Source of the DNA: Archegozetes longisetosus
Lineage: Eukaryota; Arthropoda; Arachnida; Sarcoptiformes; Trhypochthoniidae
Reading direction: 5' to 3'
Assembly (NCBI GenBank): GCA_018873245.2
Contig: JAEMBT020000009.1
Location: 310,001-374,000, forward strand
DNA: 64,000 nt
Position 1 is the first letter of the stretch; the number at the start of each line of letters is the position of its first letter. Positions 25,001 through 35,675 of this stretch are shown in pieces. A program made the position numbers and the translations under genes. The notes below the pieces were generated by a model, which saw only the letters and a program-made list of their open reading frames with translations, was not told the origin of the DNA and did not search any database.

Positions 25001-26695
25001 ATTCGCTATATCGAGCTTTCACTGTACTAACTCTGATTAATTACTTTTTATATTTTTGTTTTATGATTTTATTTTTTGGTTTAGTTTTATGCTCCCTTAG
25101 GATTTACCTTCACGCGGCAGGAGCTGGTAACACAAAAATTATAATTTTTAAAAACCCGAGAAATTTTCAAAAAGTCGATTTTTATTACAAAAAAAGTGGT
25201 TTTTCGCTCATAACTTCAAAACGATTTTTGTAAAAAGTTCCTAGAGAATCTTGTGTTCAATACTAAGATAGCTTTTTATTGATACAATCATCGAAATCGG
25301 TAGAGGTCAAAAGTACTAATGGTAAAATATCAGTCTCCTTTACAAAGTACCAAAACATTCCCTCAAGACTTTACATGTGCTTAACTGATAAGATGGGATT
25401 AATTTCAACTTGAAAACAGTGAAACTTCGAATGACTTTTACTATTTCATATTGCATTGTGCTCCTTTATATCACTATATTGTATTACTCTTTTATATTAC
25501 TATCATTGTTACGATTACCAGGTAAAACTTACTGAACTTGGTGTTTATTACATTTAGTACATTTATTCTAATAAAAAGAAGAAAATTCTCTATTAGGGAC
25601 AGGAAACAGGGCTTGGCCAATATCAAATTGACCATTTTGAAGTTGTCCATTCTAGAATCGACCACTTCAAAGAGTTGCTATCAGTTTCTATAGTATGGAG
25701 TGGGTCTGAGACAATAGTACTTATTTCGAGACAAAGATATATTAAGTTAGGCATGTTAGATAAATATATTAATATATGATCAGTATTTTCTATTTATATC
25801 ACATATAGGAGATTATCAATTATTTACTGTTTTCATATGTTCGCAAATGTAAAACTAATGGACTAGTGGACTAATGGACCAGTTGACTACATGACAAGCT
25901 CCGAACTATTAAATGATTAGAGTTTGAGCATATACTGTAAATTTGTGTATATGAAAAAGAGAATTCAGAGCTTTACCGAATTGTTGCTCTCCATTCAAGT
26001 CGACAGTAGGAATACCAAGACTATTGGCTGCATCCCTAAATGCCAATAAAATAGGATCTGGTTTTGTTTCGGTCGATATCGAAACTGGTCCATCAGTGTT
26101 GTGATAGCCTCCATTACTATTAACGATATCTAGATCTGTATTGTTTTCCGCCAATAGAAAGTATTGCAAAACATTATCGTACGACCAATTCGTCAGATTA
26201 TAAGTTTGAGCCCAATTATCATAATCTCTACGATTACCACGATTATAAATATCCCAATTGATGGTCGAAGAACCACCTAATACTCGACCTAATAATTAAA
26301 AGACTAGTGAGCGATCGTAATTTGTGATTTCGAAATTTTTGATGAATACCTCTTGCAATAGAAAAGTTGGGATATGCTAATCCAGCGCTAGTTTGTGGTA
26401 CGACGTGATAATTCCAATCAAATTCTCCTCCAACCAAATAAAGTGTATTTCCAGGCATATCAGTTATGACACTTTGTGGTCCGCCAGCTTCTAATAGTAA
26501 AACATTGACAGAAGAATTTTCAGCCAGGCGTGAGGCCACAATACAACCGGCAGTTCCGGCACCGACTACAATGTAATCATAAGTTGTTCCGTTTGCTGGA
26601 TCTGGTTCTTTAGCATAATAATTGTGACTTATTTGTCGCTGTAATGTTATTATTGATACAGTTATGAGCTGTACCGTTAGACTTGGAGTTGACAT
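22015..26695 (-). CDS. GMC oxidoreductase (glucose dehydrogenase-like), active-site His replaced
   Basis: Six exons in transcript order, 26695-26350, 26288-25977, 23537-23301, 23222-22850, 22674-22321 and 22192-22015, join without frame breaks (phases 1, 1, 1, 2, 2) into 599 aa, the usual length for insect-type glucose dehydrogenase and ecdysone-oxidase-like flavoproteins. A hydrophobic N-terminus suggests secretion. The FAD-binding motif is [23 protein letters not shown] signature 1 is [18 protein letters not shown], and signature 2 is [16 protein letters not shown]. At the C-terminus the family motif YHPVGTCKMG reads [10 protein letters not shown], so the first catalytic histidine is S535; the second active-site position keeps H579 (NSHTNAAT). 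The enzyme may be inactive or altered, or the gene may be decaying, although every other motif and splice site is intact. The 2.4-kb third intron contains transposons. Confidence 0.9.
23966..25648. mobile_element. hAT-like non-autonomous element in a GMC intron (approximate ends)
   Basis: The left end (GCTAGACTTCAAAACCAAT, then repeated GGCTAAT-type words) and the right end (GGCCAATAT to TTTTGAAGTTGTCC) match the two ends of the better-preserved element at 56748-57692, with long shared interior blocks such as AATGGCTAATCCCTRTTTT. No target-site duplication is clear, so the limits are approximate. A pogo/Tigger-like element is nested inside. Confidence 0.5.
24522..25024. mobile_element. pogo/Tigger-like MITE
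   Basis: Terminal inverted repeats CAGTGAAAGCTTGATATA (24522-24539) and TATATCGAGCTTTCACTG (25007-25024), flanked by TA on both sides. The CAGT start and TA target site are those of pogo/Tigger-type Tc1/mariner elements. About 503 bp with no transposase; the open frame from 24817 has no recognisable domain. Confidence 0.75.
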
Positions 26696-28920
26696 TTTTA
26701 GACTGCTATATCTATTGTCGATTTCGATATGATCCTTGAAAATAATTCATACCTCTAAAAATGAATTGATGATGGAAATAAAAATTCATTTTATGTCCCG
26801 CATCATATGATAAATTTGAATTCGATATTTAATTGAATAGTTATTTTTCATAAAGTTATAATATATGACTGATTATGGGGGACTTTCAATGCAGACTCGT
26901 TAGATCTTGGATTATTTTTGAAAAACAAAAGTTTTCATAATGAAATTAAGAGTCAAATTGATATGAAATCGCAACCGTGCTATTCTTGAGAAAATCGTTG
27001 ATAACGTATTACTAATCTTTTAAACTGTAGTCCCAGTGTATGAACAATACTCAGAAAACGAATATAAGAATCTTATGAAACACAAAGGAGAAAAATATAT
27101 ATATTTCAATTTGTTTGATAAAGTGCTTAGTTCAATTGGGTTATTAATTAATATTGTTAAAAGAACAATGCTAAGCATCGAAATCTTCAAATAAACGACA
27201 TTCTTATTTGAGTAAATTTCAAATTAAAAATAAATTTGCTTTAGTCATAATTGCTGACTGGCCCTTATGTTCATGTCAAATTTTGTAGCCTTCTGTCACT
27301 AAAAGGCTGTCGATCATTACACTAGATGCTAATTTCTTGTACCAAAGTAAAATTGATATTTTTTTATTTCATTTAAAAAACAAATTAATGATCATAGGAG
27401 ACAAATAATTAAGTTGATTTATTTTATTTTAAAGTGCGTTAAACTTAACACAATCGGGGTTTTAGATTGATATCGGTTATTGTACAGTAGAGTACAATTT
27501 TTATTGCATTCAATGTCAATAATTAGTTCATAGAATTGCATCGATTTATAAGAGGTTCATTAGCGTCTCAACTCAAATAATTAAAATAAGTTGATATTTC
27601 GCAAAAGTAGCTCAGAAGCTGAGCAACAGCTCACTATAACCGAGCTTAAATATATATTAATTTATTGTTGCTATAGTGATTCATTCCCGTAGTTGAATGG
27701 AATGTTCATTAGATAAAAGTTTATTTCAAGTGTTTTATTTGGTCAAAATTCGTTATAAATAGTTTGCAATCATGTAATTCTTAGATGTATGCAAAATTAT
27801 TGAAATGATAATAACTATTGACGCAAAGTAATTTACGCACAGTTTAATCTTTCGATAAGATATTGTGACGATAAGATGATAACTATTGTTGCTATAATTA
27901 GCTATCTTTCGATTTGCAACTAGTTTAAGGTTAAGTCCCACCAGTCGGGCCAACCCAAAGCTCTCAACCTTTAGAACATTTAGAAAGTGGAAAGTTTTAC
28001 GCACTATTTAATGTTAATCAATTTGTTCGTCAAACATTGTTCCAATAAATATAAGTTATTAGCTAATTGAAAGGATGAATAAGTATATGTTATTCTAAGA
28101 CAAGTTAGTCGTCAATTTTTAGGAAAATAAATCAATTAATCCTGAATCAAATAAAAAAATCTAATCAAGGCTTAATTCTATCAGTATATAGTGGTTAAAA
28201 AATATCTGATACTGCAAATAGAAGTCTACTAATGTGTAGCCAATTTCTCTTTGTGTAGAATATGAATGAGCAAAATTAGGAGCGGTCTATAAAACGGGTT
28301 AACTCCATAGTGGCGATCATTTATAAAATCAATTGTGAAGCCAATACTTATTAAAAAAATGGTTCAAAAATAGATTGCTATTTTGTGTATGAAGTATCTG
28401 AATCTAATTGTCAGCTTTTAACAACACTTTTAATAGTTTCTTATGATATACCTAAGAAACATTACCCGGATAGAGATATTAGAATTGTTTGCATTATCAT
28501 AAAAAAAACTCCATTTCAAGATGTAATAGTTTAATAAAAGGTTTCGAAAATCATTACTATCTAATGATATTGCTGACTAAAAGTTAACTGGTTTTATAGA
28601 CTCTTGTAATCGTGCTGATTCATATGCTAGACAAGAAAAATTGGACATAGGTTATCACGATAGAATTTTATCTTGAAGATATTTTTATGTTGAAAATGGT
28701 ATTAAATCTTCATATTAATCATTGATTAAACCTTCCAATAAGTTACGGATTATGATATGAACTTATCATAAATTGAGTTACAGATAAATTAAGTCAAAAT
28801 TTCATAGATTTTGTATTCAATAACGATTACTTTTTGTCAGTATTTTCTCACGTGTTTAGAGGCACGGCTTTTGTTTAGTTTGAGTTTCATTTAATCTTTG
28901 AACTGCTCAACAGATAAGCC
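26696..28920. other. Intergenic region
   Basis: Upstream of the GMC gene on the minus strand. No gene, RNA or transposon terminus recognised. Confidence 0.45.
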
Positions 28921-28927
28921 ACTTCTG

Positions 28928-28936
28928 TATAAAAAG
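28928..28936 (+). promoter_or_regulatory. Candidate TATA box of the small Met-rich gene
   Basis: TATAAAAAG, about 100 bp upstream of the ATG at 29037. The spacing would leave a 5' UTR of about 75 nt. Confidence 0.35.
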
Positions 28937-29036
28937 GCAATTTCTGATGAGTAATAGAGGTATAAGTGAGCCAAAACTTGGTATAACGATAATTATTTTG
29001 GAAATTTGTAAAGCTAATTAATATAGAAATCAGACA

Positions 29037-29273
29037 ATGAGTGAAATGCCGGCTTTCAATTTATTGGAGACATCGATGTTGGAAACATCAATGGCCATAG
29101 GAATGGAAACTAATATGGAGCCTAATATGGATACTGAGATGGATACTTCAGATGATAGACCGAAAATGAGAAAATCGAGTCTTAGAAGAATATCAAAGCT
29201 GAGAAACAGCATTCGTTTGCTATTCAATCCATCGGAAAAGAAACGAAAAGCTTTCAGATATTCATTGAGATAG
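29037..29273 (+). CDS. Small Met-rich, basic-tailed protein of unknown function
   Basis: Single-exon frame of 78 aa from an ATG, not recognised. The first half has short repeated words, LLETSMLETSMAIGMETNM and MDTEMDTS, rich in Met, Glu and Thr. The second half is strongly basic (RKSSLRRISKLRNSIR, EKKRKAF) and could bind nucleic acid or target the nucleus. There is no signal peptide or membrane segment. A TATA box upstream and AATAAA near 29433 support a transcription unit. It is convergent with ABC transporter copy A. It could be a spurious ORF. Confidence 0.4.
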   Translation: MSEMPAFNLLETSMLETSMAIGMETNMEPNMDTEMDTSDDRPKMRKSSLRRISKLRNSIRLLFNPSEKKRKAFRYSLR

Positions 29274-29607
29274 GGGTTGAAGGTATCAAAGTTTAAAATC
29301 CACTTTAGTCATCATCTTCTAACAACGAATTTAATTTAATTTTATTTGATTGCTACAGTTTCTATAAATGGTTTAGATCATTACAAGATTTGTCTCTTGT
29401 ACTGAATCGTTCAACCAGTACTCTATTTATTTGAAATAAAATTGTGAAAACCATCGAATCATTTGTAATGTAAACTTATTGTACTATAAAAAGTCTTATT
29501 TATTTATGAAAATAACGTGTTTTGTAAATATACTTTAATTAATTGAGAAAAACGCATTTAATCAATAATTAGATGCATGTATTAAAATCTGATTATTTTA
29601 ATATTTC

Positions 29608-32495
29608 TTAAATAAACCACTTAAACACAATAACAGCTCCGGTAAAATGCAAGAAGATATAAGCAAAACTTGAGATAAATCCAAGAATTACTGGAAAATA
29701 AGTTAAATTCCAACCTCTGAAAGCGATGTATCTCATACTTTCTATGGGGCAGGTAAGCGGTAAAAAATAGCTGATAGCCTTCATCAGTTGTGGCATCGAT
29801 TCAATTGGCCAAAAGACTCCACAAGTAACCCATGTCGGAAATATGACACCCATTCCAATGATAAACGCATATATCTTATCGGGAAGTATGGATGCGATAA
29901 AGAGACCAAGTGTTATACCAGAAACTCCTTGAAGATATACAATAGCAGTCACTTCCCAAAGAGCACCGTGATTTGGTATTTGCCATATATAGAAAGTTGT
30001 GAATATCATTAGAAGTACTTCGATTGTTAAAATACATAATTGCATTAATAAATGAGCAAATAATATTTCAAGTGGTCTGACACCAGCGACAAGACTACGA
30101 TCAAGTAATCCAGATTCGTGTTCGTCGATCAATGTTAATGCAGCCAAAGCGAACGGTGCAAAGAATATTAAAGCTATTACCTATTGATTCAATTTTGGAA
30201 AATGATTATTAAATGAACAAATGATACAATAATTTAATGTAACGTACCATTCCAGGAGCCATAAAATCTTGAACTGAAGGATTCATAGTACCATAAATTA
30301 CTTCTTGTGGCTGAATTGGTAGTGAAACGGTATTTGGATTATATCCTAATTTTGTTAAATAGTTTTGCACAAAATTTATAAATGACTGTCCAATCGATTT
30401 GATTAAATTTATACTAATGACAGCATTAGACATGTCGGGATATAGTTTAACATTGCTGCATTCAATAACGTTATTCTTTGCATCTCCTCCTTTACGGATT
30501 CGAAGTTTTAAGCATTTCGAAAAGTTAGAAGACAGTGAAATAGCAGTCCAAGCCTTACCATCGATTACAGAATTAATAGCAGATTCTACTGTTTTGTGTT
30601 TACTCTATTAAACATAAAAATCATATGAAAACAATTAAAATCATGAACATTATATTTAGATATGATTGAATAGTAGAGTGACTAGATTTCACTGTGTTGG
30701 TTCCAGAGGTTCATTTCGGAACTGTTAAAAGATCAAGAGGTAAACCGAATCGTGGTTTTCTGATTTTTAAAAAGAGGACTTAGAAAGAAATTTCAGAAAG
30801 ATTGTTCCAATCTAGTACTATACTGTCCGTTCGAGGAGTCACCCTATTAAATGTATAAAATAATATTGAAACCTGAATTATTGTGTGGTTATCCAAAGAA
30901 TCAAGAAGGCTTTGAGTAATAATTGGAGGGCTCTCTCCATTATGAATTGCTATATTGAGAGCTCGCGGATCTTTTCCAACTGATAAACAAAAAAATGATA
31001 ACTGAAGTGATGGTAATAGATATGCCACAAACAAAATAGGATTTCCTTTAATTTTATTCCATATTCTCAAAAATATGGCCCAAACTCTAAACCAACTGAA
31101 GAAATAACTAAAATCTCGAGAATTGTACAATTCTTTGCGATTTTTTCGGTCGGTTTCAGGACAAACGAATTCATCAGAAGTCATTTGATTGTTGTCATTG
31201 TTATTACAATCTTTTGAATAAATCTCAACCTCTTGTGTTTCCCCTGAATCATTGATTTGGCAGAGTTTCAAAAAGACTTCCTCTAATGAACGAGTGTTAT
31301 ATTTCTTTATTAATACTTCTGGATTTTCTTCAGCTAATAGTCTTCCTCCACGCATGAGACCAACTGTTTCGGAACCTCGTGCTTCTTCGATGTAATGAGT
31401 CGTTATTATAATCTAAGGAAAGTTTGATTAGCGATTATACTAGATCAAATTGAAAGACAATTAAACTTACAGTAGTTCCTTGTTCGCGACACAACTGTTC
31501 CAAATAAAGCCAAATTCTTTGTCTCAAAAGAGGATCGACTCCAACTGTAACCACAAATTCACTTAATTTAGTTCATGAGAAAATAGGAAACTATGGCATT
31601 CAATAAAAAATCTAATACCTGTAGGTTCATCGAGTATTAACAGTTGTGGACAATGTATTAATGCAGCTGATAAAGAAACACGTTTTTGTTGGCCACCACT
31701 TAATTGCTTTATTGGTCTTGTTTTCGGTGGTAAGCTAAGAAATTCTATCAAAAAGTCGATTTTATTGTTGATTTCTGTTTGGCTAATATTATACAAGCGA
31801 CCGAAATATAGAAGTGTCTCTTCAATACTAATTTCACCAAAAAGTGCCAATTCTTGAGGCATATATCCAACTCCGGGACCTTTTGATGCAAAAGAACAAA
31901 AATTTTAGTTATATACATTGAGTTAACTGATAAAGAAGTGAATATTTTCATAATTATTCAAATTAATACCTGGAATTGTACTTTCTGGTGTTTGGGGTTT
32001 AACACCAAATACATGAACTTCACCAGAACTAGGCTGAAGACGACCCAAAATGCACTTTAATAAAGTTGTTTTTCCACAACCACTCGAACCGAGTAAGGCA
32101 TAGATATTGCCCTTAATAACTTTGACCGAACAGTTTTCTAATACTTTATTAGTCTTTTCTTTTCCCAGAGCAAACTTTTTATAAGAAAAGTTTAAATTAT
32201 GCACACGTACAGCATATGATTTGAGGTCCTCGTTCTCTGGTATCTTCCTATTTTGGTTAAAGTTATCGCTAATAGAAAACTTTCCGGTGACATCATTTTC
32301 TGACTTTTCTAAAATCGTTTCTTTATATCCATCATCCAATGAATTGCTATCAACTGATTTAGTTTGATTAGAGTCTTGACCAAAAGCGTAGACAGAATCG
32401 CATTTGGCATATGATAAAGCGATTGCATATTTACTTCGATCTATGGCCAAAACGCTACTTAACTTGTCGTTAACAACACCGAAATTGACGTGCAT
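29608..32495 (-). CDS. ABCH-type ABC half transporter, copy A
   Basis: Six exons, 32495-31970, 31879-31619, 31544-31471, 31412-30873, 30604-30248 and 30180-29608 (phases 1, 1, 0, 0, 0), encode 776 aa. The N-terminal nucleotide-binding domain has Walker A GSSGCGKT (136-143), Q-loop Q184, signature LSGGQ (235-239), Walker B LLILDEPT (255-262) and H-loop H293. The C-terminal half is an ABC-2 type membrane domain with a large extracellular loop (about 435-585) and a final helix block containing the DEHESGLLDRSL motif. NBD followed by TMD with this linker is typical of arthropod ABCH proteins, often annotated ABC transporter G family member 20 or 23. Such half transporters work as dimers and have been linked to cuticular lipid export and xenobiotic response. 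The start is the ATG at 32495; an upstream non-coding exon is possible. Confidence 0.92.
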
Positions 32496-33108
32496 TTTCA
32501 AACCGAAGTATTATATTATAATTCGTAAACTATATCGATGTCAAACTCAAATATAAACGAAAAATTTCTAATTGTGTAACTTATGTTTAAAGCGGCAGAA
32601 CAAAATGATTCAATGACTAATAAAAGGAAAATTTGATTAAAGATTCAAAGTTATAGCTTAGAAATATTTTTCATCAAAGTTCCATATAAGAAAAAAGCAT
32701 TGAAGTGAAGCAAAGACTAAAAATGTAGTTTGTTCGAAGAAAGTTATATGTCTTGTTTAGTCTTGTTTAAATAATTTAAAATTTATCCGCAAAAGAAATG
32801 AAAGTTTCATAAGATAATTTTAGAATACACAAGTATTAAACTAGGAAATATGCATGAATTGTGAGCCAACTTTGAATGACAGTGATTGATTTGTTTAATG
32901 TTTAACGTATGTTTTCCTTCACTGGCTATAATTTTTTTGGAAATGATACGTCAAAAATTTGACTCGGCTAATTAATTTGTCAAAGCTTTACTATTATATT
33001 GATATTGAAGATGTGCTTAATATAGAGCTAGAAAGCATTTGAACTGAGTAAACAAGTTCTGTAATATTACTTAATAGTTTCATTTTTATTGGTTGTTAGC
33101 TTATTGTA
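32496..33108. other. 5' flank of ABC copy A
   Basis: The first 120 bp or so are essentially identical to the same region of copy C (61146-61266) and clearly diverged from copy B. No further gene seen. Confidence 0.5.
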
Positions 33109-33490
33109 CTATAGACCAAAAAAATGTATGTCAAAATGTGCGCTTAAAAGCAGTAAAAGCCAATCAGATTTGAACCAAATAAGAGAAAGATCGAGTAAAT
33201 AATTTTGTCATTATTTTTATGAATATAATTTCTAATATGAGCCATGAAATGCGAAACTTATCTTTAAATTCCTTTAAGTGTTATAATTTGTATCGAACTT
33301 TAACATAAGTAACTTAAATTCGTCAAACAAATAACTGAGAAAGTTGAATGCAAAATAAACAATTTATGAACTATTTATCAGTAAAACGGCTAATGCAAAA
33401 TTATTCTGTTTTGCCATAGGTCAGACCTAAATTAAAGTTTATAAAAGTTTTCAAAATGTTGATTACGTGAATATTAAAGTGATCCTTAAG

Positions 33491-34104
33491 CACTGCCGTA
33501 ACCAGCTTTTTTGGTCTGGGGGGGCTAAATGTCTGAAAATTCTCAGTTAAGCTTTATCTAATCAAAATTTAATACAATACAATTTTTTCTGTTACAATGA
33601 TTTTTACCAAATTCAATGGCAAAATTATCTAGATTAATAGATAATGCAATCTCTCTTTCAATCGAAATAAGAGCCAAACCGTTTAATATGTCATTAGACA
33701 TCGAAATTCTCAAATAAGTTTTAATTCTTCTTAATGTTGAAAAACTCTTTTCACACGAAACATTAACACATCCTATAGTTAATGATATCTTAAAATACTT
33801 TAATAAATCTGGCATAGAGTTTGAATAATCAGTTAATTTTTCATAGACATTAAAAGTATCTTCGCATTCATAGAATAATAATTTTGGAGCTTCAGAATTT
33901 GACTTTAAATTTTCTAGATTCAAACAATAATGAGTAGCAAAAGGCTTCATAATTTCAAAGTTCATAAAATGCTTGGATATTGGATAGCAAACGCTAACTC
34001 CCATTAAAATATCTGTTAATTTATTATCAAACCTTTGATTTAACTTAAACTTTGAAAAACCTTTGGGGGGCTATAGCCCCCTAGCCCCGCTGGCTACGGC
34101 TGTG
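33491..34104 (-). mobile_element. Internally deleted hAT element
   Basis: Flanked by a perfect 8-bp duplication TCCTTAAG (33483-33490 and 34105-34112). Imperfect terminal inverted repeats CACTGCCGTAACCAGC and CACAGCCGTAGCCAGC are followed by G-rich stretches at both ends. Contains a transposase C-terminal fragment on the minus strand. Confidence 0.85.
33558..34004 (-). pseudogene. hAT transposase C-terminal fragment (ZMYM1-like dimerisation region)
   Basis: About 148 codons open, containing VSCEKSFSTLRRIKTYLR and ISIER, the conserved C-terminal dimerisation region of hAT transposases of the kind also seen in ZMYM1-like host proteins. The DDE core is missing, so it cannot be an active transposase. 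Confidence 0.8.
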
Positions 34105-34312
34105 TCCTTAAGTATGTAAGGGGCGAAAAAGCTTTATTTAACATATACTTTTTTGCCCGATAGTACTATTCAAATTCTATATTAATAACTTTATTAAAGC
34201 GTAAAACAAAACCTTAATCAGGAGTTAATTAGCGTGATGTTACATAAAATTCGGACTGAATCTAATTTCGATTCTCTCGAGTCTAATTGAAAATAATTCA
34301 TGATGGTTAATA

Positions 34313-34319
34313 TATAAAA
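34313..34319 (+). promoter_or_regulatory. Candidate TATA box of the small secreted peptide gene, copy A
   Basis: TATAAAA 32 bp upstream of the ATG at 34351. It is identical in copy B at 52043-52049. It would give a very short 5' UTR. Confidence 0.35.
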
Positions 34320-34350
34320 ACTACATTATATACGAAATTAGCTGGTATTA

Positions 34351-34589
34351 ATGAACATCAGCCTAAGGTCCTACTTCGGACTCCTACTGAGCATTTTCGG
34401 GTCCACTTACGGTAACTTTAACGCTTATTTTGACAATATTATGGTCAATTTATTTCGAGACTCGAAACAAAATCTAATTCTATTTTCAAGTTGTTTAGTG
34501 TTTTAGGCTTTCCAATCATTCTTGTAGACGTGATGACAAAGATATCTGAAAAAGTCTTCGATTGGTCGACATTGTGGGACGTTTGTTAG
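34351..34589 (+). CDS. Putative 47-aa secreted peptide, copy A
   Basis: Two exons, 34351-34411 and 34507-34589, joined in phase 1 with a GTAACT donor and a TTTTAG acceptor. Exon 1 reads as a signal peptide (MNISLRSYFGLLLSIFGSTY, then Gly at the junction). Exon 2 gives FPIILVDVMTKISEK and a C-terminal FDWSTLWDVC. It has no recognised family. It is divergent from ABC copy A and recurs in copy B, where the only small indel lies in the intron and the exons stay open. The conservation is not independent evidence, because the whole segment was duplicated. It may be a real small gene or chance. Confidence 0.4.
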
Positions 34590-34916
34590 GTTTCGGTATT
34601 TGGAAACGGACTTAGCTTTCTCAGTAGTTAGATAATTGATGACTTGTGATATGTAATGTGCAGAAGCCTTATATTTTGTGTCTTTTTCTTTTTATATTTC
34701 TCTTCATTAACCAATATTTGATTGTTTCTCGAGTGTAATTATACTCTTTGGCGGCTGAGCAACAGTTAAACTTATCGGAATGATTGGCATCTCTGTAAAG
34801 CTGATTGACTTTTCTATCGGATCATCATATGAAGTGTCGACCGCTACCGTTAACTGTTTTTTAGTAGTCATTCGATGATTATAATTGTTAATAATGTGAT
34901 GGATTATGCTTTTAGA

Positions 34917-35454
34917 TAGTGTTAGACATAAACTCAGCTTGAGCTGATCTATATCTGAGCTCACAGCTCAAGTTCACAAAATTGAGCTGCTATCTCAGCT
35001 CAATGAGTAATACTTTATGAGGTTAGTTTACTATTTTTAAACGATATTCAAGCAGAAATTTGATACTTTCTATAAATATGTTCTACGATCTAATGAAGTT
35101 TAGTCTTAATAAAATATTTTGCGATAGTAGCTCATAAAATGATTTTTAAACGCTTTAACTTTAGAATAAAATTAAATATTCAACAATTTAGTTCAAAGAA
35201 AGTTTAGTGTGTTAGAACTAAATGTTTAAATACTTTGATTCAGAATAAGCATTAATTTAATGATTTGATATTTTAATTATCTACAATACGATTGAAATGT
35301 AGGCCGACTGAACCTCTTATACTAAAGTTTCTTAATCTTTAACTATTTTTAAATATTTTTAATAAATATTAAAATCTTTCGCAAAAAATCTTAATTTATC
35401 AATCAGATCAGTTCAGCTCACAACTCAGGTTGACTGAGCTGATGTCTATCACTT
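34917..35454. mobile_element. GAGCT-rich hAT-like MITE, copy A
   Basis: Starts TAGTGTTAGACAT and ends ATGTCTATCACT, its inverted match. Both ends carry AGCTC/GAGCT words that can fold back. Flanks CTTTTAGA and CTTTTAAG are a near-perfect 8-bp target duplication. The same insertion is in unit B (52643-53813), so it predates that duplication. Noncoding. Confidence 0.75.
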
Positions 35455-35675
35455 CTTTTAAGAATTCCTTCTTTAGTAAAATATTTAGTAATAAAACTTT
35501 AAGGCTTTTGTTTATGCTTTAAATAAAATGTCATAACCCTTTTGCGCAACAGTTCTTGTTTAGAAGTCACAATTAACACAAAATCAATTGTAAACAAATA
35601 TAAATCGTATCAATTATAGCCTAATCGCGAGTGTCACCTATCCCAGTTTCTCTGGGACAGTCCTGGGAAAAAGGG

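Larger units (their letters stand above)
33109..34163. mobile_element. TA-flanked MITE interrupted by a hAT element
   Basis: Termini CTATAGACCAAAAAAATG and, inverted, CTATCGGGCAAAAAAGTATA, flanked by TA at 33107-33108 and 34164-34165. Copy B of the duplication (near 51899) and copy C (near 61752) show the unoccupied site, reading CACTATTC. Without the nested hAT and its site duplication the MITE is about 430 bp. Confidence 0.7.
29456..34620. repeat. ABC segmental duplication, unit A (others at about 48270-52640 and 58110-61815)
   Basis: Three same-orientation units share the whole transporter gene with its introns, the 3' flank (for example TTAATTAATTGAGAAAAACGC) and the 5' flank. Units A and B share more upstream DNA, including the small peptide gene and a GAGCT-rich transposon; unit C loses similarity near 61815. 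Unit A has two nested transposons in its 5' flank (33109-34163) that B and C lack. Confidence 0.85.

Noticed and set aside
24817-25233. 138-codon frame in the large GMC intron.
   Set aside because: It runs across the end of the pogo-like MITE into unrelated sequence and has AT-driven composition with no domain.
29788-30012. Plus-strand frame opposite the last ABC exon, found in all three copies.
   Set aside because: It recurs only because the sense exon is duplicated; it has no start context or domain of its own.
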